A stretch of 64,000 bases of DNA. Origin: Phycisphaeraceae bacterium. GTDB taxonomy: Bacteria > Planctomycetota > Phycisphaerae > Phycisphaerales > SM1A02. Below are positions 34,647 to 43,804 of this stretch, piece after piece. Made by a program: the position numbers and the translations under genes. The DNA lies in assembly GCA_019636755.1 (NCBI GenBank), contig JAHBWZ010000003.1, positions 495,684 to 559,683 of the forward strand. The letters run 5' to 3'. Every line of letters begins with the position of its first letter. Within the stretch, counting starts at the first letter, position 1. Below the pieces are notes generated by a model that was not told where the DNA came from, made no database searches, and saw only the letters and a list, made by a program, of their open reading frames with translations.

Positions 34647-35839
34647 CGTGCTCCTTGTCCCGGATGGGCCGGGTCGTGAGAATGAACCCCGGACGCACGA
34701 TCAAGGCACTCGATGACCACGACGGCGCGCGGTTGTCCAGTCGTTCTCCTGCGGCGCTTCCGTCCTGGACAGTGCGACACAGGCCGAAGAAGCGCGAGGC
34801 TCCGACCGAACCGGACTCCATGTGGCGACAGTCATGCATCCCGGCGTCACGCCGAGGCCGGGACTCGGCCTCCGAAATGCGCCTGGTGCCCGCGGCCTCA
34901 CGACATCGGCCGGCCGGGGGAACCAATCTGGCGAACGTGCCCGATCCACGGATGGCCGCACCCGCGCGTGCTGTCGGCGCGACCTGGCGCTCCGAGCGAG
35001 CGACCTCGTGCAGCCACCATGGCTGCCGCCCCGCGACGCGGGGTGGACTGGCGATGGCTGTGGGAGATCCGGGTCTGCACGACCCCACCCCGTGGCGGGC
35101 GCGCGGCGTGCGCCAGCGTCGTTGCCGATCGGTGGGGGCGACCCCTGGCCGCGTGCGCCTCAGCCCTGATCCTCTCTCCGGGTCCTGCGCCGACGGCACG
35201 CCGGCGGTCGCCCCCGGGCCACCGACGTGCGCTGTCTCGATGGACCGCACGCGGGGGTGAACGAGTCTCCCCGGACCCGGGTCGGCGCGCCACTCACCCC
35301 GGTGGCCGCACCGGAGTGCCACGCACCCCCCGGTCCCACGGCGGCGTGCCTGCCACCCCCCGGGACCAACGGAGGCGTGCCTGTCACACCCCGGGACCAA
35401 CGGAGGCGTGCCTGTCACACCCCGGGACCAACCCGGCGCCGAGGCCCCTCCCGGACCAGTCCCGTCGATCGCAAACCCTCGAAGCGACGGCTGAAACCTC
35501 TTCGTACTATCCTTCACGAACTGGTGGTCGACCAGGCCCTCCGGCGCCACACAAGACCGGGTTCGCGTTCCCGTCTCCCAGGGCTCGGAGCGACCGGACC
35601 CGCTCCTTTAGAATGCGGTGGAGGGGTGTCGCCCTCGCCGCGGAGGCCCGTGCCGATCGGGCGCCGGGCCAGCCGTCCGCACGTCGCCCGGCCAGGAGGC
35701 CATCCGGAGCGTCGGACCCCGGGCGCCGCGTCGAGGGTCCGGGCACGTGTCCGGTGTCCGACACGCGGCGACTCCGGCCGGCAGTCCCGCGGGCGTGCCG
35801 GCGCCGGCCATGCCCCGCATCTGCTTCAAGGAACCAGCC
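34647..35839. other. Gene-poor region with repeat array B
   Basis: About 1.2 kb without a supported gene on either strand. It holds tandem repeats at 35316-35438 and, just after them, sequence resembling that beside array A (cgatcgcaaaccctcgaagc at 35464, gtggtcgaccag near 35524). TAGAAT at 35609-35614 is a possible -10 box for the acyl-CoA dehydrogenase operon, without a clear -35. I recognise no pseudogene, although the length suggests lost genes. Confidence 0.6.
35316..35438 (+). repeat. Tandem 30/31-bp repeat array B (four units), REP-like
   Basis: Units start at 35316, 35346, 35377 and 35408. The last two are identical over their first 24 bases (gtgcctgtcacaccccggga and on) and the first two are diverged (gtgccacgcacc, gtgcctgccacc). 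There are no unique spacers. The gtgcctgtcac core is the same as in array A, 4.2 kb away, but no transposase gene is adjacent. Confidence 0.75.
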
Positions 35840-37783
35840 ATGTCCAACCCGGATCTCGTCAAGAGCCTGAAGAACGTTTCAGAAAAGGACCGGAAGCAGA
35901 TCGAGCAGGCCCAGGAGATGCTCGGTCCGGATCCGCGGACCATGGGCTTCATCAAGAACCTCTTCTGGGGTTCGTTCCGCGCAGACCTGGTCTTTCCGCA
36001 CCCGCAGATCGCATCGGAGGAGTCCGCGCGGTGCGATCAGCTGCTTGCGGGTCTGGACGACTATCTCCGTACCGAGCACCCCACCATCGAGATCGATCAG
36101 TCGCAGCAGATCCCGGACTGGGTCGTGCGCCGACTGTTCGAACTCGGCGCCATGGGCATGATCATTCCGCGCGAATACGGCGGCGGCGGTTTCTCGATCA
36201 CCAGTTACAACCGCGTCCTCAAGCGGATCGGCGAGACCTGCGGATCGACGGCCGTCATGGTCTCCGCCCACCAGTCGATCGGGTGCGGCGCACTGGTGCT
36301 CTTCGGAAACGAGGAACAGAAGAAGAAGTGGCTGCCGAAGATGGCGCGGGAGACGCTCAGCGCGTTCTGCCTGAGCGAACCGAACGTCGGCTGCGACGCC
36401 GGCGGCCAGGAGACGTACTGCTCGAAGAGCGAGGATGGGTCACACTACATCCTCAACGGCGAGAAAAAGTGGGCGACGTCGGCGGCGCTTGCCGGCCTGT
36501 TCACGGTGATGGCGAAGCAGAAGATCCGCGATCCGAAGACGGGCCGGGAGGCGGAGCGGGTCACGGCCCTGATCTGCACCCCGGATATGCCGGGCATCGA
36601 CATCTTCTCCCGGAACCGGTCCAAGGTCTGCATCCGCGGAACGTGGCAGGCACGCATCCGGTTCACCGATGTCAGGGTGCCGGCGGAGAACCTGCTTCAC
36701 AAGGAGGGCAAGGGGCTCAATGTCGCCCTGACGTGCCTCAATTACGGACGCTGCACGCTCTCGGCGGGCATGGTCGGCGCTGCCCAGGCGGCGTTCGAGC
36801 AGGCGACGAAATGGGCCCGGTACCGATACCAGTTCGAACGACCGATCGGCGAATTCGATCTTGTCCAGGACCATCTTGCGCGGATCCACGCATACACCTA
36901 CGCGACGGAGGCCATGCTCTACATGACCACCGGGATGGTCGATCGCGGCGACGAGGACATCATGCTGGAGACCGCGATCTGCAAGGTCTTCTGCTCCGAG
37001 ATGGGCTTCCTCGCCACGAATCACGCCATGCAGATCATGGGCGGCGAGGGCTTCATGACGGAGAACCAGCTCGAGCGTCTCTGGCGCGACAGCCGGATCA
37101 ACACCGTCGTCGAGGGCGCCAACGAGGTCATGCACTCATTCGTCTTCGCCTATGGCTCCAAGCAGCTGGGCGAGTGGATGCTCGGCATCAAGGCAGCGCC
37201 CATGAAGAAGCCGATGACGGCCCTCCGCATCGCGGCCCAGCTCTTCCTGGGCCTTCGACCTGCCGCACCCCGGATCACCGGCCTGAGTCCGCAGCTTGCC
37301 CACCTGGCCCGCAATGTCGAACAGCAGATCCGGGAGTTCGCCCACCAGATCCGGATGATGTTCAAGGTGCACGAGGAGAAACTGATCACGGACCAGATGA
37401 TCCAGCGCCGGCTCAGCGAGATCGTCATCTGGATTCACGCGCAGGTCTGCTGCCTCGCCCGCATCGACCGGAGTATCCGCGCGGGCGAGAGCGGACCGGA
37501 CCTGGCCGGCGAATTCAGGACGGTGGAGTTCGTCGCCGCCCTCGCGGCCGAGTCGATCGAAGCAAATCTGCGCGGGCTCTACCGGAACGTCGACCCGACG
37601 ATGCGCGCCGCGGCCCGCGTCGCCCTGGATCTTGCCGACGAGTACCCGAACAGCACGACTGCGATACCGGAGCGGACGATGGACCTCGCCGCGCGGGGAA
37701 CGGGCCGCGAGACCGACCAGACGCACATCCAGCAGTTCGGATCGGGCACGCTCTTCGATCCTCAGAGCGCCTCAACGCAGTGA
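35840..37783 (+). CDS. Acyl-CoA dehydrogenase (VLCAD/ACAD9-like, long form)
   Basis: 647 residues, longer than the ~380 of short-chain enzymes, with the extra C-terminal helical domain of the VLCAD/ACAD9 group. Flavin and substrate motifs are present: MGMIIPREYGGGGFSITSYN, MVSAHQSIGCGALVLFGNEE, SAFCLSEPNVGCDAGGQET, NGEKKWATSAALAGLFTVM, ARYRYQFERPIGEFDLVQDH, QIMGGEGFMTENQLERLWRD and VVEGANEVM with the likely catalytic base Glu425. It oxidises an acyl-CoA to the enoyl-CoA with FAD and passes electrons to ETF. Its place before leucine dehydrogenase and the 2-oxoacid dehydrogenase genes suggests a branched-chain acyl-CoA substrate. An in-frame ATG at 35810 would add ten residues. Confidence 0.92.
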   Translation: MSNPDLVKSLKNVSEKDRKQIEQAQEMLGPDPRTMGFIKNLFWGSFRADLVFPHPQIASEESARCDQLLAGLDDYLRTEHPTIEIDQSQQIPDWVVRRLFELGAMGMIIPREYGGGGFSITSYNRVLKRIGETCGSTAVMVSAHQSIGCGALVLFGNEEQKKKWLPKMARETLSAFCLSEPNVGCDAGGQETYCSKSEDGSHYILNGEKKWATSAALAGLFTVMAKQKIRDPKTGREAERVTALICTPDMPGIDIFSRNRSKVCIRGTWQARIRFTDVRVPAENLLHKEGKGLNVALTCLNYGRCTLSAGMVGAAQAAFEQATKWARYRYQFERPIGEFDLVQDHLARIHAYTYATEAMLYMTTGMVDRGDEDIMLETAICKVFCSEMGFLATNHAMQIMGGEGFMTENQLERLWRDSRINTVVEGANEVMHSFVFAYGSKQLGEWMLGIKAAPMKKPMTALRIAAQLFLGLRPAAPRITGLSPQLAHLARNVEQQIREFAHQIRMMFKVHEEKLITDQMIQRRLSEIVIWIHAQVCCLARIDRSIRAGESGPDLAGEFRTVEFVAALAAESIEANLRGLYRNVDPTMRAAARVALDLADEYPNSTTAIPERTMDLAARGTGRETDQTHIQQFGSGTLFDPQSASTQ

Positions 37784-37916
37784 CGGCGCCCGCTGGCGCC
37801 GAGTCCCGTTTCAGTACACACCCGAGCCGTCCCTGCACGCACGCCGGAACCACCCGCCACCCGCGGTACAGATACGCATCGGACCCCGCACAGCCAGAGC
37901 CCCCAGAGCCCAGACG

Positions 37917-38972
37917 ATGAACACTCTTGAACTCATGAAGGAGCACGGACACGAGCTCGTCTCCTTCCACCATGATCGCGAGACCGGACTCCGCGCGATC
38001 ATCGCGGTACACGACACGACACTCGGCCCGGGCTTCGGCGGAACGCGCCGCTGGCACTATGCGACGGAGGCCGAGGCGCTGCACGACGTTCTCCGTCTCT
38101 CCGAAGGGATGACGTGGAAGTCCGCGGCCGCCGGCATCCCGGTGGGCGGCGGGAAGTCGGTGATCCTGACGCCACGTCACAACCACCCGGCGACCGAGGC
38201 GGAAGGCCGCGCCATGGGGCGCTTCGTGAACACGTTCAACGGGTATTACGTGGGCGCCGAGGATGTCGGAGTCTCTCCGCAGTTCGTCGACTGGATGGCT
38301 CTGGAGACGCGGTTCGTCGCGGGCACCCACTCTTTCGGCGGCGATCCGTCCCCGTTCACCGCGCAGGGCGTGGTCAACGCGATGAAGGCAGCACTCGCCC
38401 ACATCGGGCGACCCGTCGATTTCGCCGGGATCACGGTCGCCATCCAGGGATGCGGGAATGTCGGCACGAACATCGCCCGGATCCTTCACGGCCTGGGAGC
38501 GAAACTGATCGTCGCCGACATCCGGTCCGAGTCGGTCCGGAACGCCGTCGACCTCTACGGTGCGACGGCCGTGGCCGCCGACGCCATTCTCACCACGCGC
38601 TGCGACATACTCTGCCCATGCGCGCTCGGCGGTGTCCTCGACGGCAACGTGATCCCGAAACTGCGATGCTCGATCGTCTGCGGCGGCGCGAACAACGTTC
38701 TCGAGGACTACGACGAGGACGGCGCGCTTCTCAAGGCGAGGGAGATCGCATACGTACCGGACTTCATCGCGAATGCCGGCGGCGTCATCGAACTCGCGGG
38801 CCTCTACCTGGACATGCCCGAGGAGGCGCGGGCGCGCCGCATCACCGATATCGAGACGACCAGCCTCCAGATTCTGCGCGACGCGGAGCACATGCCGTCG
38901 GGGCATGCCGCCGCCGTCGCGTTTGCCCGGCGGCGGATCGCGGAGGCGAAGGAGCAGGTCCATGCCCGTTGA
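37917..38972 (+). CDS. Leucine dehydrogenase (Glu/Leu/Phe/Val dehydrogenase family)
   Basis: 351 residues, the length of leucine dehydrogenases and shorter than glutamate dehydrogenases. It has HDTTLGPGFGGTRRWHYATE, GMTWKSAAAGIPVGGGKSVI with catalytic Lys68, YVGAEDVGVSP with the catalytic Asp, HSFGGDPSPFTAQGV, the NAD-binding loop VAIQGCGNVGTNIA followed by the acidic DIRSESV, and VCGGANNVLED, FIANAGGVIELAG. It deaminates Leu, Val and Ile to 2-oxo acids, feeding the E1/E2 complex encoded directly downstream. Its stop overlaps the E1 alpha ATG by 11 nt. Confidence 0.92.
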   Translation: MNTLELMKEHGHELVSFHHDRETGLRAIIAVHDTTLGPGFGGTRRWHYATEAEALHDVLRLSEGMTWKSAAAGIPVGGGKSVILTPRHNHPATEAEGRAMGRFVNTFNGYYVGAEDVGVSPQFVDWMALETRFVAGTHSFGGDPSPFTAQGVVNAMKAALAHIGRPVDFAGITVAIQGCGNVGTNIARILHGLGAKLIVADIRSESVRNAVDLYGATAVAADAILTTRCDILCPCALGGVLDGNVIPKLRCSIVCGGANNVLEDYDEDGALLKAREIAYVPDFIANAGGVIELAGLYLDMPEEARARRITDIETTSLQILRDAEHMPSGHAAAVAFARRRIAEAKEQVHAR

Positions 38973-40098
38973 ACCTGTCTACAGGGCCGAGATCAGTCGC
39001 GTCAGCATCCTCGATGAGCATGGGCGATTCGACGGGGCGCTCGGCGCCGACCTCATTCCGGACGCGGACGTCGTTGCGCTCTATGAGCACATGCTCCTCT
39101 GCCGCACCCTCGATGAGATCGCATTCAAACTGCAGCGCTCCGGCCGGATGGGGACCTATCCGCAGAACATGGGCCAGGAGGCGGCGAGCCTGGGTGCAGC
39201 GTATGCGCTGGACCGCCGAGACTGGATGGTCACCTGCTACCGTGAGAATGCGGGGCTCTTCTGGCACGGTGTGCCGCCTGAGCTGATCCTGCTGCACTGG
39301 ATGGGAGACGAGCGCGGCAATCACATTCCCGCGGATGTGCAGGCGACGCCGATCTCCATCCCGATCGGCACGCAGATGCTGCACGCCGCCGGCCTGGCCT
39401 GGGCGGAGAAGCTGCGGAAGACCGGCGCCATCGCCTGCACGTTCTTCGGCGACGGGGCGACCAGTGAAGGCGATTTCCACGAGGCTGCCAACTTCGCCGC
39501 GAACCTGGATCTGCCCGTCATCTTCGTCTGTCAGAACAACGGCTGGGCGATCTCCGTGCCCAGTCGTATCCAGAGCAGCGCGCCCACGTTCGCGCAGCGC
39601 GGCCTCGCGTACGGCATGGAGTCCATCCAGGTCGACGGGAACGATCTCTTCGCGGTCGTGTACGTGATGCGGGATGCGATCCGCCGGGCCCGGGAGCAGA
39701 GCCGGCCCACGTTCATCGAAGCGGTGACATACCGGCTCCGTGATCACACCACCGCGGACGATGCCCGTCGGTATCGCGATGCGGAGGAACTGGCGGCCTG
39801 GGAGAAGCGCGACCCGCTCGTGCGCCTCCGCGGATGGCTGGAATCACGCCGGCTCTGGAGTCCCGACCAGGAAGCGGCGGCGAAGGAGCGATCGCAGTCG
39901 GAGGTCAACGCGATCGTCGCCCGCGCCGAGGGGATCGCCGCACCCGCAGCCGGCGACTTCTTCAATCACATGTATGCGGAGCTTCCGGACGAACTCCGGC
40001 GACAGCGGGACACGATGCGAACAAGCAGCCTTGGACAGGACCCGTCCGAGTGCAGCCGCGAACCGTCACCCCCGCCGTCGCCGGCACACGCACACTGA
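38962..40098 (+). CDS. 2-oxoacid (probably branched-chain) dehydrogenase E1 component, alpha subunit
   Basis: 378 residues. It has LLCRTLDEIAFKLQRSGRMG, QNMGQEAASLGAAYALD, VTCYRENAGLFWHGV, the thiamine diphosphate motif FFGDGATSEGDFHEAANFAA ending in CQNNGWAISVP, and the phosphorylation-loop-like region TYRLRDHTTADDARRYRDAEE with the YRxxDHTTxDD signature of E1 alpha proteins. Together with the beta subunit it decarboxylates 2-oxo acids. Its position after leucine dehydrogenase points to branched-chain 2-oxo acids instead of pyruvate. The C-terminal ~30 residues are a Pro/Ser/His-rich tail without family match. ATG 38962 lies inside the end of the preceding gene. Confidence 0.9.
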   Translation: MPVEPVYRAEISRVSILDEHGRFDGALGADLIPDADVVALYEHMLLCRTLDEIAFKLQRSGRMGTYPQNMGQEAASLGAAYALDRRDWMVTCYRENAGLFWHGVPPELILLHWMGDERGNHIPADVQATPISIPIGTQMLHAAGLAWAEKLRKTGAIACTFFGDGATSEGDFHEAANFAANLDLPVIFVCQNNGWAISVPSRIQSSAPTFAQRGLAYGMESIQVDGNDLFAVVYVMRDAIRRAREQSRPTFIEAVTYRLRDHTTADDARRYRDAEELAAWEKRDPLVRLRGWLESRRLWSPDQEAAAKERSQSEVNAIVARAEGIAAPAAGDFFNHMYAELPDELRRQRDTMRTSSLGQDPSECSREPSPPPSPAHAH

Positions 40099-40154
40099 CC
40101 CGCTGCGTCGATCTTCGCGCCCCCTCGGGCACCCGAGTCACCGGAACAACGATC

Positions 40155-41123
40155 ATGGCGAATCTCACGCTGGTCCAGGCCATCAACCTCGCACTCATCC
40201 AGGAAATGGAACTCGACGATCGCGTCGTCCTCCTGGGCGAGGACATCGGTCGCAACGGCGGCGTCTTCCGCGTCACCGAGGGGCTCTGGCAGCGCTTCGG
40301 GGCGGAGCGCGTCGTCGATACGCCGCTCGCGGAATCCGGCATCATCGGGACCTCGATCGGTCTTGCCATGGGCGGCATGCGCCCCGTCCCCGAGATCCAG
40401 TTCGAAGGATTCCTCGGCCCGGCGTACGACCAGCTCTGCTCGCATGCCGCCCGTTTCCGGACACGGACACGCGGTCGCTTCCCGATGCCGATCACCGTCC
40501 GCGTCCCGGTCGGTGGCGGCATTCACGCGCCCGAACTGCACTCGGACAGCCCGGAGTCGATCTACGTGCACACGCCCGGCATCAAGGTGGTGATGCCCGC
40601 GTCGCCGTACGATGCCAAGGGCCTGCTGATCTCGGCAATCCGCGATCCGGATCCCGTCATATTCTTCGAGCCCAAACGGATCTACCGGGCATTCCGCGAG
40701 GATGTTCCCGAGGATGAATACACGGTGCCGATCGGAAAGGCGCGCGTGGTCACCGAGGGCGACGACCTCACGATCGTCTCCTGGGGCGCTCCGGTCGTCG
40801 ACTGCATGAACGCGATCGAGGCAGGCGGACGCAGCGCAGAGCTCATCGATCTCCGCACCCTCTATCCGTTCGACATGGAGACGATCGCCGCATCCGTCCG
40901 CCGGACCGGCCGTGTCGTCATCGTGCACGAAGCCCCCAGGACATGCGGACTCGGCGCGGAGATCGCGACGCGCATCATGGAGGAGTGCTTCCTGTCGCTC
41001 GAGGCGCCGATCCAGCGAGTGACGGGCTTCGACACGATCATGCCGTACTACAAGCTGGAACTCGACTACCTGCCCGGCGCCGATCGCGTCGGCCGTGCCA
41101 TCGAGGAAGTCCTCGCCTACTGA
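40155..41123 (+). CDS. 2-oxoacid dehydrogenase E1 component, beta subunit
   Basis: 322 residues, standard length. It has TLVQAINLALIQEMELDDRV, LLGEDIGRNGGVFRVTEGL, RVVDTPLAESGIIGTSIGLA (with the ThDP-activating Glu), MRPVPEIQFEGFLGPAYDQL, VPVGGGIHAPELHSDSPESI, FFEPKRIYRA and the C-terminal VIVHEAPRTCGLGAEIATRI. The FEPKRIYR motif is typical of branched-chain E1 beta. It forms the alpha2beta2 heterotetramer with the product of the gene 56 nt upstream. Confidence 0.93.
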   Translation: MANLTLVQAINLALIQEMELDDRVVLLGEDIGRNGGVFRVTEGLWQRFGAERVVDTPLAESGIIGTSIGLAMGGMRPVPEIQFEGFLGPAYDQLCSHAARFRTRTRGRFPMPITVRVPVGGGIHAPELHSDSPESIYVHTPGIKVVMPASPYDAKGLLISAIRDPDPVIFFEPKRIYRAFREDVPEDEYTVPIGKARVVTEGDDLTIVSWGAPVVDCMNAIEAGGRSAELIDLRTLYPFDMETIAASVRRTGRVVIVHEAPRTCGLGAEIATRIMEECFLSLEAPIQRVTGFDTIMPYYKLELDYLPGADRVGRAIEEVLAY

Positions 41124-41203
41124 CCGGCACACCCCTGCACGCCGGGGATCGACCTCCTGCGGCGCCCTCCGCCCTGCCCCGCCACGAACGCGGATCCGAG
41201 CCC

Positions 41204-42583
41204 ATGGCCATCAAGCAGCCCTCCGACAAGTCGCACTTCATCCTTCCCGATCTCGGCGAAGGCCTCGAGGAGGCGGAACTCATCAAGTGGCGTGTGAAGC
41301 CCGGCGAGAAGGTCGCCGAGCACCAGACCCTCGCCGAGATGGAGACCGACAAGGCCCTGGTCGAAGTGCCGAGTCCCTGGGCCGGCGTGATCCGCGAACT
41401 GCATGGTGCCGAGGGCGACACGATCAAGGTCGGCGCCGTGCTGGTCTCGTACGAGGCAGGCAGCGGTGCGCGGGCAACCGCGGCCGGTGCCGCCGGCACC
41501 GGCGCATCGAAGGCATCCGCCGCCGGAGACCGTCCCGCGACGGGCTCGCGCGTCGCCGTTGCTGAACCGGATGAGAGCGTTCGCGAGGACGCGGGCACCG
41601 TGGTCGGTTCCGTCGGGGGAACGATGCGGATCTCCACCGCACTCACGCGCCGCCGGGAGGACAGCGCCGCATCGGCGCCCGCCGGGCGCGCCCTCGCCAC
41701 GCCCGCCGTCCGACGCATCGCACGCGACGCCGGGGTCGACATCAACCGCGTCCCCGGTTCCGGCCGGGGCGGCCGGGTCACCGCCGGAGACGTGCAGTCG
41801 TTCATCGGCCGGGACACCACGGATCGTGCCGGCGCGACCCCGTCGCGCGGCGGTGCCGCCGCGGCCGATGCAGCGCCGGTCCTGATCTCCACCGATGACG
41901 TCAGTGAGCGCATTCCGTTCCGCGGTGTCCGGCGGAAGATCGCCGCGTCGCTCACGCGCGCGGTGCAGACCGCGGTGCACTTCACGTGTACGGAGGAAGC
42001 GGACGTCACACAACTCGACGTGAAGCGACGGGAGTACGCGCGCGTACTCGGGACGAAGCTGTCGTTCCTGCCGTTCGTCGTCCTCGCGGTCTGCCGGAGC
42101 CTGCGCTCGCATCCCTCGCTGAATGCGAACGTCGACGACGCCAGCGGCGAGATCCTCCGGAAGAGCGTCGTGAATCTGGGGGTCGCCGTGGACACCGACC
42201 ACGGTCTCATGGTGCCGGTCATTCATGACTGTGCCCGGCTGAGCCTCGTCGCGGTCGCAGAGGTCGTGGGCACCCTCGCGGCCGGCTGTCGCGATCGGTC
42301 GATCGCCCGGGAGAAACTCATCGGCGGCACCTTCACGATCTCGAACGTCGGTTCCTATGGCGGCCTCTTCGCCACGCCCATCATCAACTACCCGGAGGTC
42401 GGCATCCTCGCCCTCGGCCGCGTCTACGAGAAGGTCCTCGTCCGCGGCGGCGCGTTCTATGCCGGGCGGGTGATGCCGCTCTCGATCTCGTGCGACCACC
42501 GCGTGGTCGACGGCGCCGAGGCAGCACGATTCCTCGGAACGCTCCGGACGCTCCTGGAGTCGCCGGACCAGCTGCTCGGCTGA
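41204..42583 (+). CDS. 2-oxoacid dehydrogenase E2 component (dihydrolipoamide acyltransferase)
   Basis: 459 residues in three parts. First comes one lipoyl domain (FILPDLGEGLEEAELIKWRV, METDKALVEVPSP with lipoylated Lys50). An Ala/Gly-rich linker leads to the peripheral subunit-binding domain (ATPAVRRIARDAGVDINRVP, GSGRGGRVTAGDV). Last is the catalytic domain from about residue 225 (IPFRGVRRKIAASLTRAVQT, VHFTCTEEADVTQL, GTFTISNVGSYGGLFATPII), ending with SCDHRVVDGAEAARFL (His432, Asp436 of HxxxDG). It transfers the acyl group to CoA and is the core of the complex. The E3 gene is not in the window, so dihydrolipoamide dehydrogenase must be encoded elsewhere. Confidence 0.94.
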   Translation: MAIKQPSDKSHFILPDLGEGLEEAELIKWRVKPGEKVAEHQTLAEMETDKALVEVPSPWAGVIRELHGAEGDTIKVGAVLVSYEAGSGARATAAGAAGTGASKASAAGDRPATGSRVAVAEPDESVREDAGTVVGSVGGTMRISTALTRRREDSAASAPAGRALATPAVRRIARDAGVDINRVPGSGRGGRVTAGDVQSFIGRDTTDRAGATPSRGGAAAADAAPVLISTDDVSERIPFRGVRRKIAASLTRAVQTAVHFTCTEEADVTQLDVKRREYARVLGTKLSFLPFVVLAVCRSLRSHPSLNANVDDASGEILRKSVVNLGVAVDTDHGLMVPVIHDCARLSLVAVAEVVGTLAAGCRDRSIAREKLIGGTFTISNVGSYGGLFATPIINYPEVGILALGRVYEKVLVRGGAFYAGRVMPLSISCDHRVVDGAEAARFLGTLRTLLESPDQLLG

Positions 42584-42739
42584 GAGTCGCCCACGCGGCA
42601 CGATCCAGGCGATGCGGCCCCCGCCGGGCCACCGGGGGTGTCATAATGACGGCGTGCCGTGCCCGGATCCCGCAACGGCCACCGCTGCCGCCACTGCCTG
42701 CGTCCGTCCGGATCCGGCGTACTGCCGGGAGCCCGTTCC

Positions 42740-43705
42740 ATGAAGAAGATCCTGCTCATCATCGGTGTCCTGATCGCCCTTGCCATCGCCGCGATCATCG
42801 CGCTCTTCATCATCGCGGTGGCATCAATCAACACGATCGCGAAGACCGTCATCGAACAGGGCGGAACGTACGCCCTGGGCGTTCCGACGTCGGTGAACAG
42901 CGTCGACGTCAGCCTGCGCCGCGGCACCTTCGCGATGGAGGGCTTCACGGTCGCCAATCCCGGCGGCTTCGAGACTCCGTCGTTCCTCTCCCTGGGCGAG
43001 ACCGGGCTCTCGGTATCGACGGGCTCGATCGGCGGAGACGTCATCGAGGTTCCCAGCCTGACGCTTCGCAACATCGACATCGCACTGGAGAAGCGCGACG
43101 GCCGCGCGAACTACCAGACGATCCTGGACAACCTGAAGCGGCTTGAACGCGGAGATGCGACGAAGCCGGCGGATCCCGATGCCGCGGAGGGACCGAAGTT
43201 CGTCATACGCGAGGTTCTGATCGAGGACATCAGCGTCACGGTGGACCTGCTCCCGATCGGCGGCTCGCTCACCAGGACGAACCTGAACGTCGATCGCCTG
43301 CGACTGGAGAATGTCGGCTCGGCCGGTGATCCGCTTCCGTTCGCGGACCTGGTCGGCGTTCTCGTGAAGGCGGTGCTCGCCGCGATCGTCGAGAAGGGCG
43401 GCAGCATCATTCCTGCGGACATGCTGGGCGAACTGCAGAACGGTCTCGCGCAGCTCGAGTCGCTCGGGGCGAAGGGCATCGAACTCCTCGGCGGCGCCGG
43501 CGAACACCTGGGCGGCGTCCTCGGGCAGGTCACCGGTCAGCTCGACGACGCGGCCCGAGGCATCGGCGGCGCGGCATCCGGTGCCGTCGAGGACGCAGGA
43601 CGCAAGGCGGGCGATGCGCTGGAAGGCGCCGCGCGCGGACTCGGCGGCCTGCTGGGCGGCGGCCGGGACCGCCCGAAGCCTGAAGAGACCAGCCCGCCGG
43701 AGTGA
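42740..43705 (+). CDS. AsmA/DUF748-like membrane-anchored protein
   Basis: 321 residues. An N-terminal membrane helix (LLIIGVLIALAIAAIIALFI) is followed by a periplasmic beta-rich part with AsmA-like features: VNSVDVSLRRGTFAMEGFTV, ANPGGFETPSFLSLGE, VIEVPSLTLRNIDIALEKRD, YQTILDNLKRLE and KFVIREVLIEDISVTVDLLP. The second half is Gly/Ala-rich with amphipathic helix patterns (LGGVLGQVTGQLDDAARGIG). AsmA-type proteins are linked to lipid transfer between membranes in Gram-negative bacteria; a role here is inference. Start ATG 42740; CATAAT lies about 90 nt upstream. The nucleotide-sugar dehydrogenase gene begins 99 nt later. Confidence 0.72.
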   Translation: MKKILLIIGVLIALAIAAIIALFIIAVASINTIAKTVIEQGGTYALGVPTSVNSVDVSLRRGTFAMEGFTVANPGGFETPSFLSLGETGLSVSTGSIGGDVIEVPSLTLRNIDIALEKRDGRANYQTILDNLKRLERGDATKPADPDAAEGPKFVIREVLIEDISVTVDLLPIGGSLTRTNLNVDRLRLENVGSAGDPLPFADLVGVLVKAVLAAIVEKGGSIIPADMLGELQNGLAQLESLGAKGIELLGGAGEHLGGVLGQVTGQLDDAARGIGGAASGAVEDAGRKAGDALEGAARGLGGLLGGGRDRPKPEETSPPE

Positions 43706-43804
43706 TCGCCCGGGCGTCCTTCCCGCCGCCGCTCCCATGATCGCCCCCGGGCGGCCGCCTCGGCCTCCGGTTCCGTCCCTGTTCGCCAGCCCCCGGAGGT
43801 CCAC

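Noticed and set aside
34647..35315. Possible remnant gene in the gene-poor stretch
   Set aside because: Translations of all frames gave no recognisable family segment, so I left it as unexplained intergenic DNA.
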